The notes beneath the pieces were generated by a model that searched no databases, was not told the DNA's origin, and saw only the letters and a program-made list of their open reading frames with translations. A program made the translations under genes and the position numbers. Positions 8,365 to 16,169 of a stretch of DNA of 64,000 nucleotides are shown here, piece after piece; position 1 is the stretch's first letter, and each line of letters starts with the position of its first letter. The DNA lies in assembly GCA_910575795.1 (NCBI GenBank), contig CAJTGE010000016.1, forward strand, positions 1 to 64,000. The letters run 5' to 3'. The DNA comes from Clostridiaceae bacterium. GTDB lineage: Bacteria; Bacillota; Clostridia; Lachnospirales; Lachnospiraceae.

Positions 8365-8640
8365 TATTTCAGATTTTTTCCGAAATCCCGGAGTTCTTTC
8401 AGCTTTGAAGCCGAACCGTTCTCCATGCCGTAAGCTGTAAATACTCCCATGTCCTCAAGGCCGAGGTATTCCAGAAAATCCCCTTTGTAGGAGAACATTG
8501 CGCCATCATACATTTTAGGATCACCGGAACTTAATATCATGGCCGCTTTTTTCAGATTCCGCGCCTTCCCGGAACGCATCCACCATTTGTCTCGTATTGC
8601 CCTTTGGACGGGGGCTTCCGTTTAATACCAAGATACGCAT
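8364..8640 (-). pseudogene. Flavodoxin-family NAD(P)H oxidoreductase with internal deletion
   Basis: The minus strand opens with a proper ribosome site (GGAGG) and ATG at 8640 coding MRILVLNGSPRPKGNTRQMV, the FMN-phosphate loop of NADPH-dependent FMN reductases. After about 20-25 residues the frame shifts into KKAAMILSS and YLGLEDMGVFTAYGMENGSA, the family's C terminus. The middle 70 or so residues, including the usual CxxC region, are missing. The junction lies near 8550-8580. It is a broken gene in the redox cluster. Confidence 0.75.
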
Positions 8641-8738
8641 ATACTGTTACCTCCAAATTGTCATTTACCGTATTCATCTTATCTGCCCCTCTGTTTTTAT
8701 ACGTTGGAACAGCCTGTTTCGCTCTGTTATACTGGCTT

Positions 8739-9905
8739 TTATAAGCTGTTCTTTAAAATCTCCCTGATTTCATCCTTGTCCGGCGCCTTATAGCCGCCAT
8801 CCATGATCAGTGTGCTTTCAACAATTCCCGGAAGCATCCCCTCTGTTACCCCAAGCTCTTTCAGATTCATCGTAAGCCCCAGTTCATTCATATAAACTTC
8901 CATTTTTTTCAGGCCTTCCGCTGCAATCTGTTCATCACTTTTTCCTTCCGGATCTACATCCCATACGTTCACGGCAAATCTCCTGAACTTTGCCAGCCCA
9001 AACGGGCAGATAAAGCGGTAATAGGCCATGGATACCGCCGCGAGGGTCATGCCATGGGTTGCATCCGTATGTGCCGCAACCGCCTGCCCAAGCATATGCA
9101 CCATCCAGTCTGTAGATTTTCCTTTTGCCACCAGGGTATTTAACGCCCATGTCGCAATCCACATGATGTTGCCCCTTGCCTCGTAATCCGTAGGGTTCTT
9201 CACAGCGATCCTGCTGGAATGAATCAAAGATCGCAGCAAGCCTTCCATCAGATAATCAGAAGTATTGTCGTCCTCCCCGGAGAAATACTGCTCCGTAATA
9301 TGGTTCATGATGTCATAGATTCCCGCGACCATCTGATACTGGGGCAGCGTGTAGGTATATACCGGGTTTAAGATGGAAAATTTCGGATATACTCTCTCAT
9401 CAAATACATGGCCAATCTTCAATTTCTGCTCATGATTCGTGATAACTGCGCCGCCGTTCATTTCAGAGCCCGTACCAGCCATTGTCAGGACACATCCCAC
9501 CGGGATGATCTCATTGTCCACATCTTTCATCTGAAGATAATATTTTTCCCATGGATCGTCCGTACAGTATGCAGATACGGAAACCGCTTTTGCATAGTTG
9601 CAGACAGAACCGCCCCCAACCGCAAGAATCAGGTCTGCCTTACCCTCTCTGGCAATCTTACAGCCTTCATACAGTTTCTGTACGGTTGGATTTGGCATCA
9701 CGCCTGCATCTTCAAACACATTTTTTCCATTTGCTTTCAAAATCTCCATGACTTTATCATAGATACCGTTCTTTTTGATCGACCCGCCGCCATACACAAG
9801 CTGTACATTCTGTCCATACTTAGGCAGTTCTTCATTCAGACTGGCAAGGGAATCCCTGCCAAAATAAAGTTTCGTCGGGTTACAATACATAAAATTTCCT
9901 AACAT
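8739..9905 (-). CDS. Iron-containing alcohol dehydrogenase (BDH/YqhD type)
   Basis: The 388-residue protein is a group III metal-dependent alcohol dehydrogenase. It has the N-terminal NPTKLYFGRDSL, nucleotide loop LVYGGGSIKKNGIYD, AVGGGSVCNYAKAVS, and metal ligands Asp and His in DIMNHITEQYF plus His in HMLGQAVAAHTDATHG. YqhD/BDH relatives reduce aldehydes to alcohols with NADPH. The loop usually read GGGSVxDxAK has Asn in place of Asp here, a change worth noting. A strong GAGGAGGAAG site precedes ATG 9905. It follows the hydrolase gene by 33 bp and is divergent from LysR, like aldehyde-detoxification clusters such as yqhD-dkgA. Confidence 0.9.
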   Translation of the reverse strand: MLGNFMYCNPTKLYFGRDSLASLNEELPKYGQNVQLVYGGGSIKKNGIYDKVMEILKANGKNVFEDAGVMPNPTVQKLYEGCKIAREGKADLILAVGGGSVCNYAKAVSVSAYCTDDPWEKYYLQMKDVDNEIIPVGCVLTMAGTGSEMNGGAVITNHEQKLKIGHVFDERVYPKFSILNPVYTYTLPQYQMVAGIYDIMNHITEQYFSGEDDNTSDYLMEGLLRSLIHSSRIAVKNPTDYEARGNIMWIATWALNTLVAKGKSTDWMVHMLGQAVAAHTDATHGMTLAAVSMAYYRFICPFGLAKFRRFAVNVWDVDPEGKSDEQIAAEGLKKMEVYMNELGLTMNLKELGVTEGMLPGIVESTLIMDGGYKAPDKDEIREILKNSL

Positions 9906-9938
9906 CGTCTTCCTCCTCGTATTTTAAGTTTATAAATG

Positions 9939-10940
9939 TCATCTCATATTTTCTGAAAAAAACTGCTCCAGCTTATCGAACGGGATGGCGTCCTTCCCGC
10001 CGCCGTCATACAGATCAGTGTGGACTGCATCCGGGATGATCAGCAGCTCCTTGTTATCTGTATAAGGATTATCCTTCACCATTGCGGCATAAGCATCGCG
10101 GCTGAAATAGCAGGAGTGTGCTTTCTCCCCGTGCATGATAAGGACTGCGCTGCGGATCTCATTGCTGTACTGAAGGATGGGCTGGTTCATAAAGGACATA
10201 CAGCCGATCACATTCCAGCCACCGTTGGAATTTAACGAACGTTTGTGGTAGCCGCGATCCGTCTTATAATAATCATGATAATCTGCTACAAAGAAAGGCG
10301 CATCCTCCGGAAGCGGATCGACGACGCCACCGCCCAGCGCATAGCTGCCATTTTTATAATCCGCGAGTCTCTGGGCGTTCATGGCTTCCTTCTTGGCGTA
10401 TCGTGCGTCTGCGGAATCCTCACCGTCAAAATATCCGTTGGCATTGACGCGGGACATATCATACATGGTGGAGGCAACCGTTGCCTTAATACGGGTATCC
10501 AGCGCTGCTGCGTTGAGGGCGAGGCCTCCCCAGCCGCAGATACCGATGATGCCGATACGCTCAGGGTCAACATTTTCCTGTACGGAAAGGAAATCCACCG
10601 CCGCCTGAAAATCCTCCGTGTTGATATCCGGTGAAGCCATGTAACGGGGTGTGCCGCCGCTTTCACCGGTAAAGGAAGGATCAAAGGCAATGGTGAGGAA
10701 GCCACGCTCCGCCATCGCCTGCGCATACAGTCCGGCGGCCTGCTCCTTTACCGCGCCAAACGGCCCGCATACCGCAATCGCAGCCGGTTTTTTTTCCGCC
10801 TCCTTCGGCTCATAAAGGTCTGCCGCCAGCGTGATCCCGTAACGGTTAGGGAATGTTACCTTGCGGTGGGTCACCTTTTCACTTTTCGGGAAAGTCTTAT
10901 CCCATTTCGTTGTCAATTCCAGTCTTACAGTATTTTCCAT
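9939..10940 (-). CDS. Alpha/beta hydrolase
   Basis: The 333-residue protein is an alpha/beta-hydrolase of the acetyl-xylan-esterase/dienelactone-hydrolase-like group. Visible are strand RKVTFPNRYGITLAADLY, oxyanion-region AIAVCGPFGAVKEQ, ERIGIIGICGWGGLALNAAA as nucleophile elbow, and the late catalytic His in IPDAVHTDLYD. The elbow reads GICGWGG with no Ser at the usual place; Cys could be the nucleophile, as in dienelactone hydrolase. Start 10940 is chosen for its GAGAGG site. The same frame is open far upstream without a stop, into a separate small-protein region. Substrate unknown. Confidence 0.8.
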   Translation of the reverse strand: MENTVRLELTTKWDKTFPKSEKVTHRKVTFPNRYGITLAADLYEPKEAEKKPAAIAVCGPFGAVKEQAAGLYAQAMAERGFLTIAFDPSFTGESGGTPRYMASPDINTEDFQAAVDFLSVQENVDPERIGIIGICGWGGLALNAAALDTRIKATVASTMYDMSRVNANGYFDGEDSADARYAKKEAMNAQRLADYKNGSYALGGGVVDPLPEDAPFFVADYHDYYKTDRGYHKRSLNSNGGWNVIGCMSFMNQPILQYSNEIRSAVLIMHGEKAHSCYFSRDAYAAMVKDNPYTDNKELLIIPDAVHTDLYDGGGKDAIPFDKLEQFFSENMR

Positions 10941-11183
10941 TTTGTAATGCCTCTCTTTCTTTTTTGTTATTTTTAATGATTCCTTTTCCATTCTCCATAC
11001 TAAAAAATCAAGACAGTCAACCCTTTCCTGACTTTCATGCAGGCTGTCCATCAGGCCGCAGCGATGCTTCCGCAGCGTTTTAATCGCATCCTGAACCTGA
11101 CCGTTACCATACAGCCTGCAGACCCTCTCAATGGTCTGAGCGCCGCAGCCGGCATCTTTCAGATTCTGAATAAGCTCATCCGT
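10941..11183 (-). pseudogene. Small helical protein gene lacking a start codon, in frame with the hydrolase
   Basis: Minus-strand codons from 11183 down to 10941 read TDELIQNLKDAGCGAQTIER, then KTLRKHRCGLMDSLHESQ and CLDFLVWRMEKE. This resembles small conserved Firmicute proteins with a MerR-C-terminus-like helical pair (DAGC...RHRxxLLDxLHxxQ..DCLDYL); that resemblance is from memory. A fine AAAGGAGG site is at 11191-11198, but the expected ATG is CAT/ACG here. There is also no stop before the hydrolase ATG, so the frame runs straight on. Either start and stop were both lost, or translation begins at a non-standard ACG. Confidence 0.5.
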
Positions 11184-11223
11184 ATGACCGCCTCCTTTCC
11201 TGATATGCCTGTATTATATCTCC

Positions 11224-11270
11224 TTGACTTTTATTTTGCTAATGGCTATAATTTATACCGTGATATAAAT
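11224..11270 (+). promoter_or_regulatory. LysR gene promoter and candidate LysR operator
   Basis: TTGACT (11224-11229) and TATAAT (11247-11252) are 17 bp apart, a near-ideal vegetative promoter. Overlapping the -10 is the dyad ATTTATA-N6-TATAAAT (11251-11270), of the T-N11-A kind bound by LysR proteins. It would serve autoregulation and control of the divergent hydrolase-dehydrogenase genes. Confidence 0.65.
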
Positions 11271-11295
11271 TTTTGGAATATCATAGGAGGGCAAT

Positions 11296-12174
11296 ATGGA
11301 GCTGCGAACTATGAGATATTTTCTTGCCGTGGCAAGAGAAGAAAACATGACCCGTGCGGCAGAGCTGCTTCACGTTACCCAGCCCGCGCTCTCCAAGCAG
11401 TTAAAAGCACTTGAAGATGGGCTTGGGAAAAAGCTCTTCACGCGCCATAGTTTCAGCATACAACTGACTGAGGAAGGTGTGTTGCTTCGAAAACGGGCAG
11501 AAGACTTGATAAAAATGGCTGACAAAATTACAGCAGAATTTCTTGCTTTGGATGATGTTCTGGGAGGGGATGTTTACTTCGGTTTGGCGGAATCTTATCA
11601 GATCAGATACCTCGCCGCCACAATCAGAAAATTCAAAGAGTCTTACCCTGATCTGCATTATCATATTACCAGCGGCGACACGGAACAGGTTACAGAAAAA
11701 CTGGATAAAGGTATCATTGATTTTGCCGTACTGGCGCAGGAACCCAATACTGCAAAATATCATTATTTGACCTTTCCCCATGCTGATCTTTGGGGTGTTG
11801 TCATGCCGGAGAACTGTCCATTGGCGGAAAAAGAAGCCATCTGCGTGGATGACTTATTTGGACTCCCTCTTTTTTGTTCCGAACAGGGATGGAGCAATGA
11901 TATTTCCAAATGGTGTGGCAACAGCATGGATAAATTACACCTTGAAGGGTCGTTTCGGCTATCATATAACGGATCGCTTTTTGTGAAAGAAGGACTCGGC
12001 TATCTTTTGACCTTTGAACATTTGATTGACACAAACCCTGAAAGCGGACTTGTTTTTCGTCCCCTCACGCCAAAGCTTGAAACAAAGATATATTTAATTT
12101 GGAAAAAATACCAAATCTTTACCCCTATTGCCGAACGACTGCTTGAAAAATTGAAATCTGAATTGTTAGAATAG
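11296..12174 (+). CDS. LysR-family transcriptional regulator
   Basis: The 292-residue protein begins with the LysR winged helix (MELRTMRYFLAVAREENMTR, AAELLHVTQPALSKQLKALE) and continues with a periplasmic-binding-like effector domain (VYFGLAESYQIRYLAATIRK through PLTPKLETKIYLIWKKYQ). Relatives control divergent operons in response to a small ligand. Here the divergent operon holds the hydrolase, Fe-alcohol dehydrogenase and flavodoxin genes, so a role in aldehyde or electrophile response is a fair inference. Start 11296 follows AGGAGGG. Confidence 0.9.
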   Translation: MELRTMRYFLAVAREENMTRAAELLHVTQPALSKQLKALEDGLGKKLFTRHSFSIQLTEEGVLLRKRAEDLIKMADKITAEFLALDDVLGGDVYFGLAESYQIRYLAATIRKFKESYPDLHYHITSGDTEQVTEKLDKGIIDFAVLAQEPNTAKYHYLTFPHADLWGVVMPENCPLAEKEAICVDDLFGLPLFCSEQGWSNDISKWCGNSMDKLHLEGSFRLSYNGSLFVKEGLGYLLTFEHLIDTNPESGLVFRPLTPKLETKIYLIWKKYQIFTPIAERLLEKLKSELLE

Positions 12175-12222
12175 AAATCGAAACGCGCTTTAGGAATCTG
12201 GTAAGGGAAAGGTTACTTTTAC

Positions 12223-12602
12223 TTATTTCTCTACCGTAGGCAAGCAATGAGCTTGTGTTCCGTTCAACAAAAAGGTGTTGCCGTACTCTTTGATTGATGG
12301 GGAGTTCTTACTGAAAATGGGGACGGCACTTGAATCCTGCCTGCCGCAAAAAGATACCTCCGTAAATTCCGGAGCCGCATACGGCGCCGGTACAGCCTGC
12401 TCCCTAACCGGCCTGCTTCCATGATTCTTTCGGGGCAGTTCCTCAAGCGCCAGCTTCCGGATCTTTGCGATCCAGTAATAATAGCTTTTTAAAGAGATAC
12501 CATGCTGCTCTAGATCAGGCCGGAGGCTCTGCATTGCCGGATCACATCCAGCCAGTACTGAAGTTTTACCTGTTTATCCGGAGTTAAAGCGGAAATGTCC
12601 AT
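12223..12602 (-). pseudogene. IS66-type accessory protein TnpA, frameshifted
   Basis: The minus strand from ATG 12602 reads MDISALTPDKQVKLQYWLDV, then IRQCRASGL, the start of IS66 TnpA-like proteins. It then hits a stop, while another frame continues with HGISLKSYYYWIAKIRKLAL and EELP, the conserved second half. The C-terminal tail to 12223 is less typical. No TnpB or transposase gene is present, so this is an orphan insertion-sequence remnant. Confidence 0.75.
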
Positions 12603-12616
12603 GGCTATTCTCCTTT

Positions 12617-12650
12617 ATCTGGATTTAGAGTTTTTGGAGTGAACTCTAAA
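12617..12650. repeat. Hairpin beside the IS66 remnant
   Basis: AGAGTTTTT followed by GGAGT and the mirror ACTC-T-AAAAACTCT form a stem of about 13 bp. It lies directly before the TnpA start and may be part of the old element's end or its expression signal. The following 12651-12810 holds no frame I can support. Confidence 0.4.
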
Positions 12651-12810
12651 AACTCTGACCCTGATTTTACAGGAGAACGCCAAATATTTCACTACACGTT
12701 CTTATTTGACGCTTACCCTGCAAACAGAGTTACCCACAACTCCATAAAACAGCCGGTTATACACATTACCAGCAATGCCGGCTACTACGAAATCCCTCCC
12801 ATTCCCCATT

Positions 12811-13143
12811 TTATAACCTGTTTTTATCACCCCATTCACACATTCCGTCTAAAATAGGAATTAAAGACTTTCCACGCTCTGTTAAGCTATATTCTACCTT
12901 TGGCGGGATTTGCGGATATTCTTTTCTATGCACTAATTGGTCTGCTTCTAATTCTTTTAAAGTGGAGCTTAAAGTCTTATACGAAATTTCACTGATATAT
13001 TTTTTCATTTCGTTAAAACGAACAACTCCGAACTCCATTAAAGTATACAAAATAGTCATTTTATATTTGCCATTGATTAGTGACAATGTATAGCTGAAAC
13101 CTGTCGTTTCAAGACATGCGTTTGCAATACAGCGTTTATTCAT
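12811..13143 (-). CDS. HxlR-family transcriptional regulator
   Basis: The 110-residue protein has the HxlR winged-helix plan: an N-terminal Cys-containing segment (ANACLETTGFSYTLSLINGK), then KYKMTILYTLMEFGVVRFNE, SYKTLSSTLKELEADQLVHR and YSLTERGKSLIPILDGMCEW. HxlR proteins often sense electrophiles or oxidants through Cys and control reductases. It is divergent from two flavodoxin-type reductases and a flavin reductase, its likely targets. Start 13143 is used because GGGAGAG lies at proper distance; an in-frame ATG at 13191 has none. Confidence 0.88.
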   Translation of the reverse strand: MNKRCIANACLETTGFSYTLSLINGKYKMTILYTLMEFGVVRFNEMKKYISEISYKTLSSTLKELEADQLVHRKEYPQIPPKVEYSLTERGKSLIPILDGMCEWGDKNRL

Positions 13144-13162
13144 TTTTACACTCTCCCTTGGG

Positions 13163-13196
13163 TAAGTATACAACTTAATTGTAAGTATCACACTTA
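13163..13196. promoter_or_regulatory. Tandem HxlR operator candidates
   Basis: Two copies of TAAGT-N5-ACTTA occur at 13163-13177 and 13182-13196, centre-to-centre 19 bp, between the divergent HxlR and reductase genes. Two dyads about two helical turns apart suit cooperative binding by two HxlR dimers. A TATAAT-like box for the rightward genes follows near 13235. Confidence 0.65.
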
Positions 13197-13289
13197 TATG
13201 TGCGTACTTGATTTTATTTTAATTCTTGCTAAGATTATAATATCAAAAGCAGAGAAAGTCAATCTCACAGAATTAGGAGGACATATTTT

Positions 13290-13835
13290 ATGAGCAAAAA
13301 AATAGTTGTAATAACGGGAAGCCCCCGGAAAAACGGGAATAGCTTTGCTATGACAGACGCTTTCATCAAGGCAGCCGAAGCAAAGGGGCATACAATCACA
13401 CGGTTTGACGCTGCATTAAAAAAAGTAGGCGGCTGCCGGGCATGTGAAACCTGTTTTTCCACTGGAAAAGCCTGTACTTTTGACGATGACTTCAACACGA
13501 TTGCGCCGGCAATTCTTGAAGCGGACGTTATCGTATTTACCATGCCTGTCTACTGGTATTCTATCCCGGCGCAGATTAAAGGTGTCATTGACCGTATCTT
13601 TTCTATGGTTGTAGGCGGCAAGGATATTGCAGGAAAGGAATGTGCGCTGATTACCTGTTGTGAAGAAGATGATATGTCCGTCATGGACGGCGTTCGTATT
13701 CCTGTTGAGCGTATGGCGGCACTGAATAAATGGAAAATGGCAGGCGAGGTTTTAATTCCCGGCGTATTAAATGTTGGCGATATAGATAAAACCGAGGGCT
13801 GCAAAAAAGCGGCTGATTTAGCCAATGCAATTTAA
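13290..13835 (+). CDS. Flavodoxin-family NAD(P)H oxidoreductase
   Basis: The 181-residue protein is an NADPH-dependent FMN reductase/iron-sulfur flavoprotein-type enzyme: phosphate loop VVITGSPRKNGNSFAMTDAF, cysteines in GGCRACETCFSTGKAC, and FMN-contact VFTMPVYWYSIPAQIKGVIDR. Relatives reduce quinones, nitro compounds or other electrophiles. A strong AGGAGGACAT site precedes ATG 13290. It begins a three-gene set (with 13846 and 14413) divergent from the HxlR regulator. Confidence 0.88.
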   Translation: MSKKIVVITGSPRKNGNSFAMTDAFIKAAEAKGHTITRFDAALKKVGGCRACETCFSTGKACTFDDDFNTIAPAILEADVIVFTMPVYWYSIPAQIKGVIDRIFSMVVGGKDIAGKECALITCCEEDDMSVMDGVRIPVERMAALNKWKMAGEVLIPGVLNVGDIDKTEGCKKAADLANAI

Positions 13836-13845
13836 GGAGGTAATT

Positions 13846-14394
13846 ATGAGCAAAAAAATTATTATTCTCAATGGAAGTCCAAGAAAAGCCGGAAATACAA
13901 CGGCATTAACGGCAGAATTTAAGAAAGGCGCAGAGGAAGCCGGAAACACCGTGACAGAGTTTTTTCTTGACGGTATGAACATAAATGGTTGTAAAGGTTG
14001 TTTTGGCGGTGGTAAAAACCCGGATAGCCCTTGTGTCCAAAAAGACGATATGGATAAAATCTATCCTGTTTACAGGGAAGCGGACATAGTTGTTCTTGCG
14101 GCACCGCTTTACTATTGGACTATCAGCGGTCAGTTAAAAACTGCCTTTGACCGCTTATTTGCTGTTGCGGAATGTGACCCTGATTATCGGAATCCTAAAA
14201 AGGAAAGTGTTCTCATTATGGCAGCCGAGGGCTACGGCTTTGAAGAAACTCTTTATTGGTATGAACAGCTTGAAAAACATTTAGGGTGGAAAAGCATTGG
14301 AAAAGTACTTTGTGGCGGTGTAATGGCTATGGGGGATATTGCCGGAAAACCCGAATTACAGGAAGCCTGCAATTTAGGAAAATCAATTCAATAA
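13846..14394 (+). CDS. Flavodoxin-family NAD(P)H oxidoreductase, second copy
   Basis: This 182-residue protein is a diverged relative of the preceding gene: IIILNGSPRKAGNTTALTAE, then GCKGCFGGGKNPDSPCVQ, and VVLAAPLYYWTISGQLKTAF. It should bind FMN and use NAD(P)H. Start 13846 follows AAGGAGG by 6 bp; the frame is open a little upstream (13825) inside the previous gene's end but has no ribosome site there. It is probably co-transcribed with its neighbours; substrate unknown. Confidence 0.88.
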   Translation: MSKKIIILNGSPRKAGNTTALTAEFKKGAEEAGNTVTEFFLDGMNINGCKGCFGGGKNPDSPCVQKDDMDKIYPVYREADIVVLAAPLYYWTISGQLKTAFDRLFAVAECDPDYRNPKKESVLIMAAEGYGFEETLYWYEQLEKHLGWKSIGKVLCGGVMAMGDIAGKPELQEACNLGKSIQ

Positions 14395-14412
14395 AGAAAG
14401 GAATTTGTCACT

Positions 14413-14910
14413 ATGAATAAAATCAATTTACCCCAAGCTGCAAAATTAACATCTCCAAACCCGGTAAGTGTCGTATGCACCATGAAGCCGGACGGTTCAA
14501 CCAACCTTGCCACTGTTTCATGGTGGACTTATCTTTCCTTTAGTCCGAATATGATTGCTTATGCAATGGCAAAGACCTCATACAGCGGCGAAATGGTACG
14601 AAATACAAAAAAAGTTATCCTTACAATTCCCGGTGCGGAAATTGCAGACGCAGTAATGGGGTGTGGAAGCACTACGGGGCGCAACATGGATAAGGCAGAG
14701 AAGTTTGGCATTGAACTTGCAGAGATAGAGGGAAACAGTATCAAAATTCCTTTTCATAGCCGTGTGGCAATTCAATGTAGTTTAAAAGAATATTACGAGG
14801 TTGGCGACCATTATCTGTATATTTGCAATGTAGAGCAGGCTTATGGGAATGACGCAGAAGAAGCGCTGTTTGCATGGAACGGTTATTCACAGTTACGTCC
14901 GGCAAGATAA
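14413..14910 (+). CDS. Flavin reductase family protein
   Basis: The 165-residue protein has the split-barrel FMN-binding fold of the flavin reductase (DIM6/NTAB) family: NPVSVVCTMKPDGSTNLATV, SWWTYLSFSPNMIAYAM, VILTIPGAEIADAVMGCGST. Family members bind FMN and reduce it or pass electrons to partners. It starts 18 bp after the second reductase, in the same HxlR-controlled operon. In this operon it could supply or use reduced flavin with the two flavodoxin-type enzymes; that link is inference. Confidence 0.87.
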   Translation: MNKINLPQAAKLTSPNPVSVVCTMKPDGSTNLATVSWWTYLSFSPNMIAYAMAKTSYSGEMVRNTKKVILTIPGAEIADAVMGCGSTTGRNMDKAEKFGIELAEIEGNSIKIPFHSRVAIQCSLKEYYEVGDHYLYICNVEQAYGNDAEEALFAWNGYSQLRPAR

Positions 14911-14976
14911 AAAATCCATGTTGCCGAATCCATCTTTTAACATTTAAACAAAAGATTTGTGATCAGTTAATTATGG

Positions 14977-15001
14977 GGCGGCAGCCTAAAGTGCTGCCGC
15001 C
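14977..15001 (+). terminator. Hairpin after the HxlR-linked reductase operon
   Basis: GGCGGCAGC (14977-14985) pairs exactly with GCTGCCGCC (14993-15001) across a 7-bp loop, 66 bp past the flavin reductase stop. The T-run after it is weak (CTCTCTGAATTAT), so termination is likely but not certain. Confidence 0.55.
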
Positions 15002-15018
15002 TCTCTGAATTATAAAAG

Positions 15019-15300
15019 GAACTGAAAGAGAAAGCCGCCGCCTTGCAGAGCGAGCTTTCTAAGACGCTGGAAGCCACGGAAAACGCTGAAAAGTTTATGA
15101 AAGTAGTACGCAAGCACATCAGCTTTGAGGAACTCACCCCTGCCCTGTTACGGGAGTTTGTGGAGAAAATCGAATCCACGAATCGGAAGCCCTTGACGGG
15201 AAACGCCGGGGGAAGCTTTGCAGGCAGGAAATCGAAATCTAATATTCTTTTGTCGGCAAAGCAGAACTGCCCGACTAAAGCCCGACCCGTCCGCCCCGCC
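15019..15300 (+). pseudogene. Large serine recombinase C-terminal remnant
   Basis: The open part reads ELKEKAAALQSELSKTLEAT, then KVVRKHISFEELTPALLREF and VEKIE. This is the coiled coil plus DUF4368-like tail of the serine recombinases of integrative elements. After an indel another frame continues RQEIEI, a stop, then YSFVGKAELPD, matching the family's last strand (usually IYYxFVG). The resolvase catalytic domain is absent. It is a scar of a lost integrated element. Confidence 0.72.
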
Positions 15301-15396
15301 TCAGTGATGGAGCCGATACGGCCGAAACAAGATCTGAATGGACAATGCTGTGTCAGATTTGCATTCCTGTATGTAAATCTTGCGGCTGCCGCTCAG

Positions 15397-15431
15397 AAAA
15401 TGCGCGGGGCCGGATTTTCCGGGCCCCGCGC
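15397..15431 (-). terminator. Strong terminator of the 57-residue orphan gene
   Basis: GCGCGGGGCC (15402-15411) and GGCCCCGCGC (15422-15431) form a perfect 10-bp GC stem. Read on the minus strand it ends in ATTTT, 39 bp past the small gene's stop, which supports that gene being expressed. Confidence 0.7.
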
Positions 15432-15469
15432 GGTAAGTGTATGTTATTTAGACAGTAAGCGTAAATCAG

Positions 15470-15643
15470 TTATGAATTGCGCCCGAAGAGAGGGGCGGTA
15501 AAAGGCAGCGCCTCCGCGTGACCGTTTCCCATATACCCTGCCAGACGGTTCAGGAGTACACGGCGATCCTGTGCAGAAAGAGCGGGCCTGTCAGCAAAGC
15601 CATTGCCGGAAGTAAAATGAGTGCGGTTTTTCATGTTTTTCAT
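15470..15643 (-). CDS. Orphan 57-residue protein
   Basis: From ATG 15643 to TAA 15470-15472 the minus strand codes for 57 residues beginning MKNMKNRTHFTSGNGFADRP, with a middle AQDRRVLLNRLAGYMGN. AAAGGAGA lies 8 bp before the ATG and a strong terminator follows the stop, so it is a well-formed single-gene transcription unit. It has no membrane segment or signal peptide and no family that I recognise. It is polar, with many Arg and Asn. It might be a regulatory or toxin-like small protein, but nothing in the sequence says which. Confidence 0.6.
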   Translation of the reverse strand: MKNMKNRTHFTSGNGFADRPALSAQDRRVLLNRLAGYMGNGHAEALPFTAPLFGRNS

Positions 15644-15851
15644 AATGTGTTCTCCTTTCTTATTTTCCCTTAAAGATATTGTATTATTGTTATAATTTTT
15701 TGGGGATTACTTTGTTTTCCCTTTGTTGATTAAAGTATAGCACTGGTAAATGATAAATGCTATACTCAAAACAGGTATAAAAGTATAAGTGAATTGTTAT
15801 AGAGTTGAATCATTTACTATATCTATTTGATAACAGCTCAGGCTGCAATGG
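15644..15851. other. Promoter region of the orphan gene and spacer
   Basis: An AT-rich stretch upstream of the minus-strand small gene, with several -10-like TATAAT or TATACT sequences (for example near 15690 and 15760). No coding frame is supported. Confidence 0.4.
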
Positions 15852-16050
15852 CATGATACCAGGGTCAAAAGGTCTGAAATCCGATGCAGGCTCGCTTGGA
15901 GGAGGATTTTTGAACCTGGGATCCGCCAAAAACATGAAAAAGGAGCCCGATCAGGGCGGATTTTGAATGTTTTTGAGGATTGCGGGAGTACAAAGTGCGG
16001 AGCAATCCGGTATCAAAGGGGTCAAAAGACCTTTTGCCCCCGACATCATG
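15852..16050 (-). repeat. 199-bp dispersed repeat (family D), copy 1
   Basis: This copy matches 47664-47861 in inverted orientation over its whole length with few differences, and a 28265-28350 fragment in part. Both ends carry an imperfect inverted repeat beginning CATGAT and including GGGTCAAAAGG / GGGCAAAAGG. Inside lies a hairpin GGATTGC...GCAATCC enclosing GCAC/GTGC. The element has no gene. A target duplication is not clear. Confidence 0.8.
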
Positions 16051-16169
16051 GCATTTGGTTAAGATATATGTGAGCCCTCTGCCGCAAAGCCGCTTGAATT
16101 AACCGGAACAAAATGATATGATGGAACACAGTACCAAGAAAAACAGACTCAATAAAGGAGAAAATCATC

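Noticed and set aside
15843..16056. Target-site duplication for family D (TGGCAT on both sides of copy 1)
   Set aside because: Copy 2 has TGGCAT on one side and TGGTTT on the other, so a duplication cannot be claimed.
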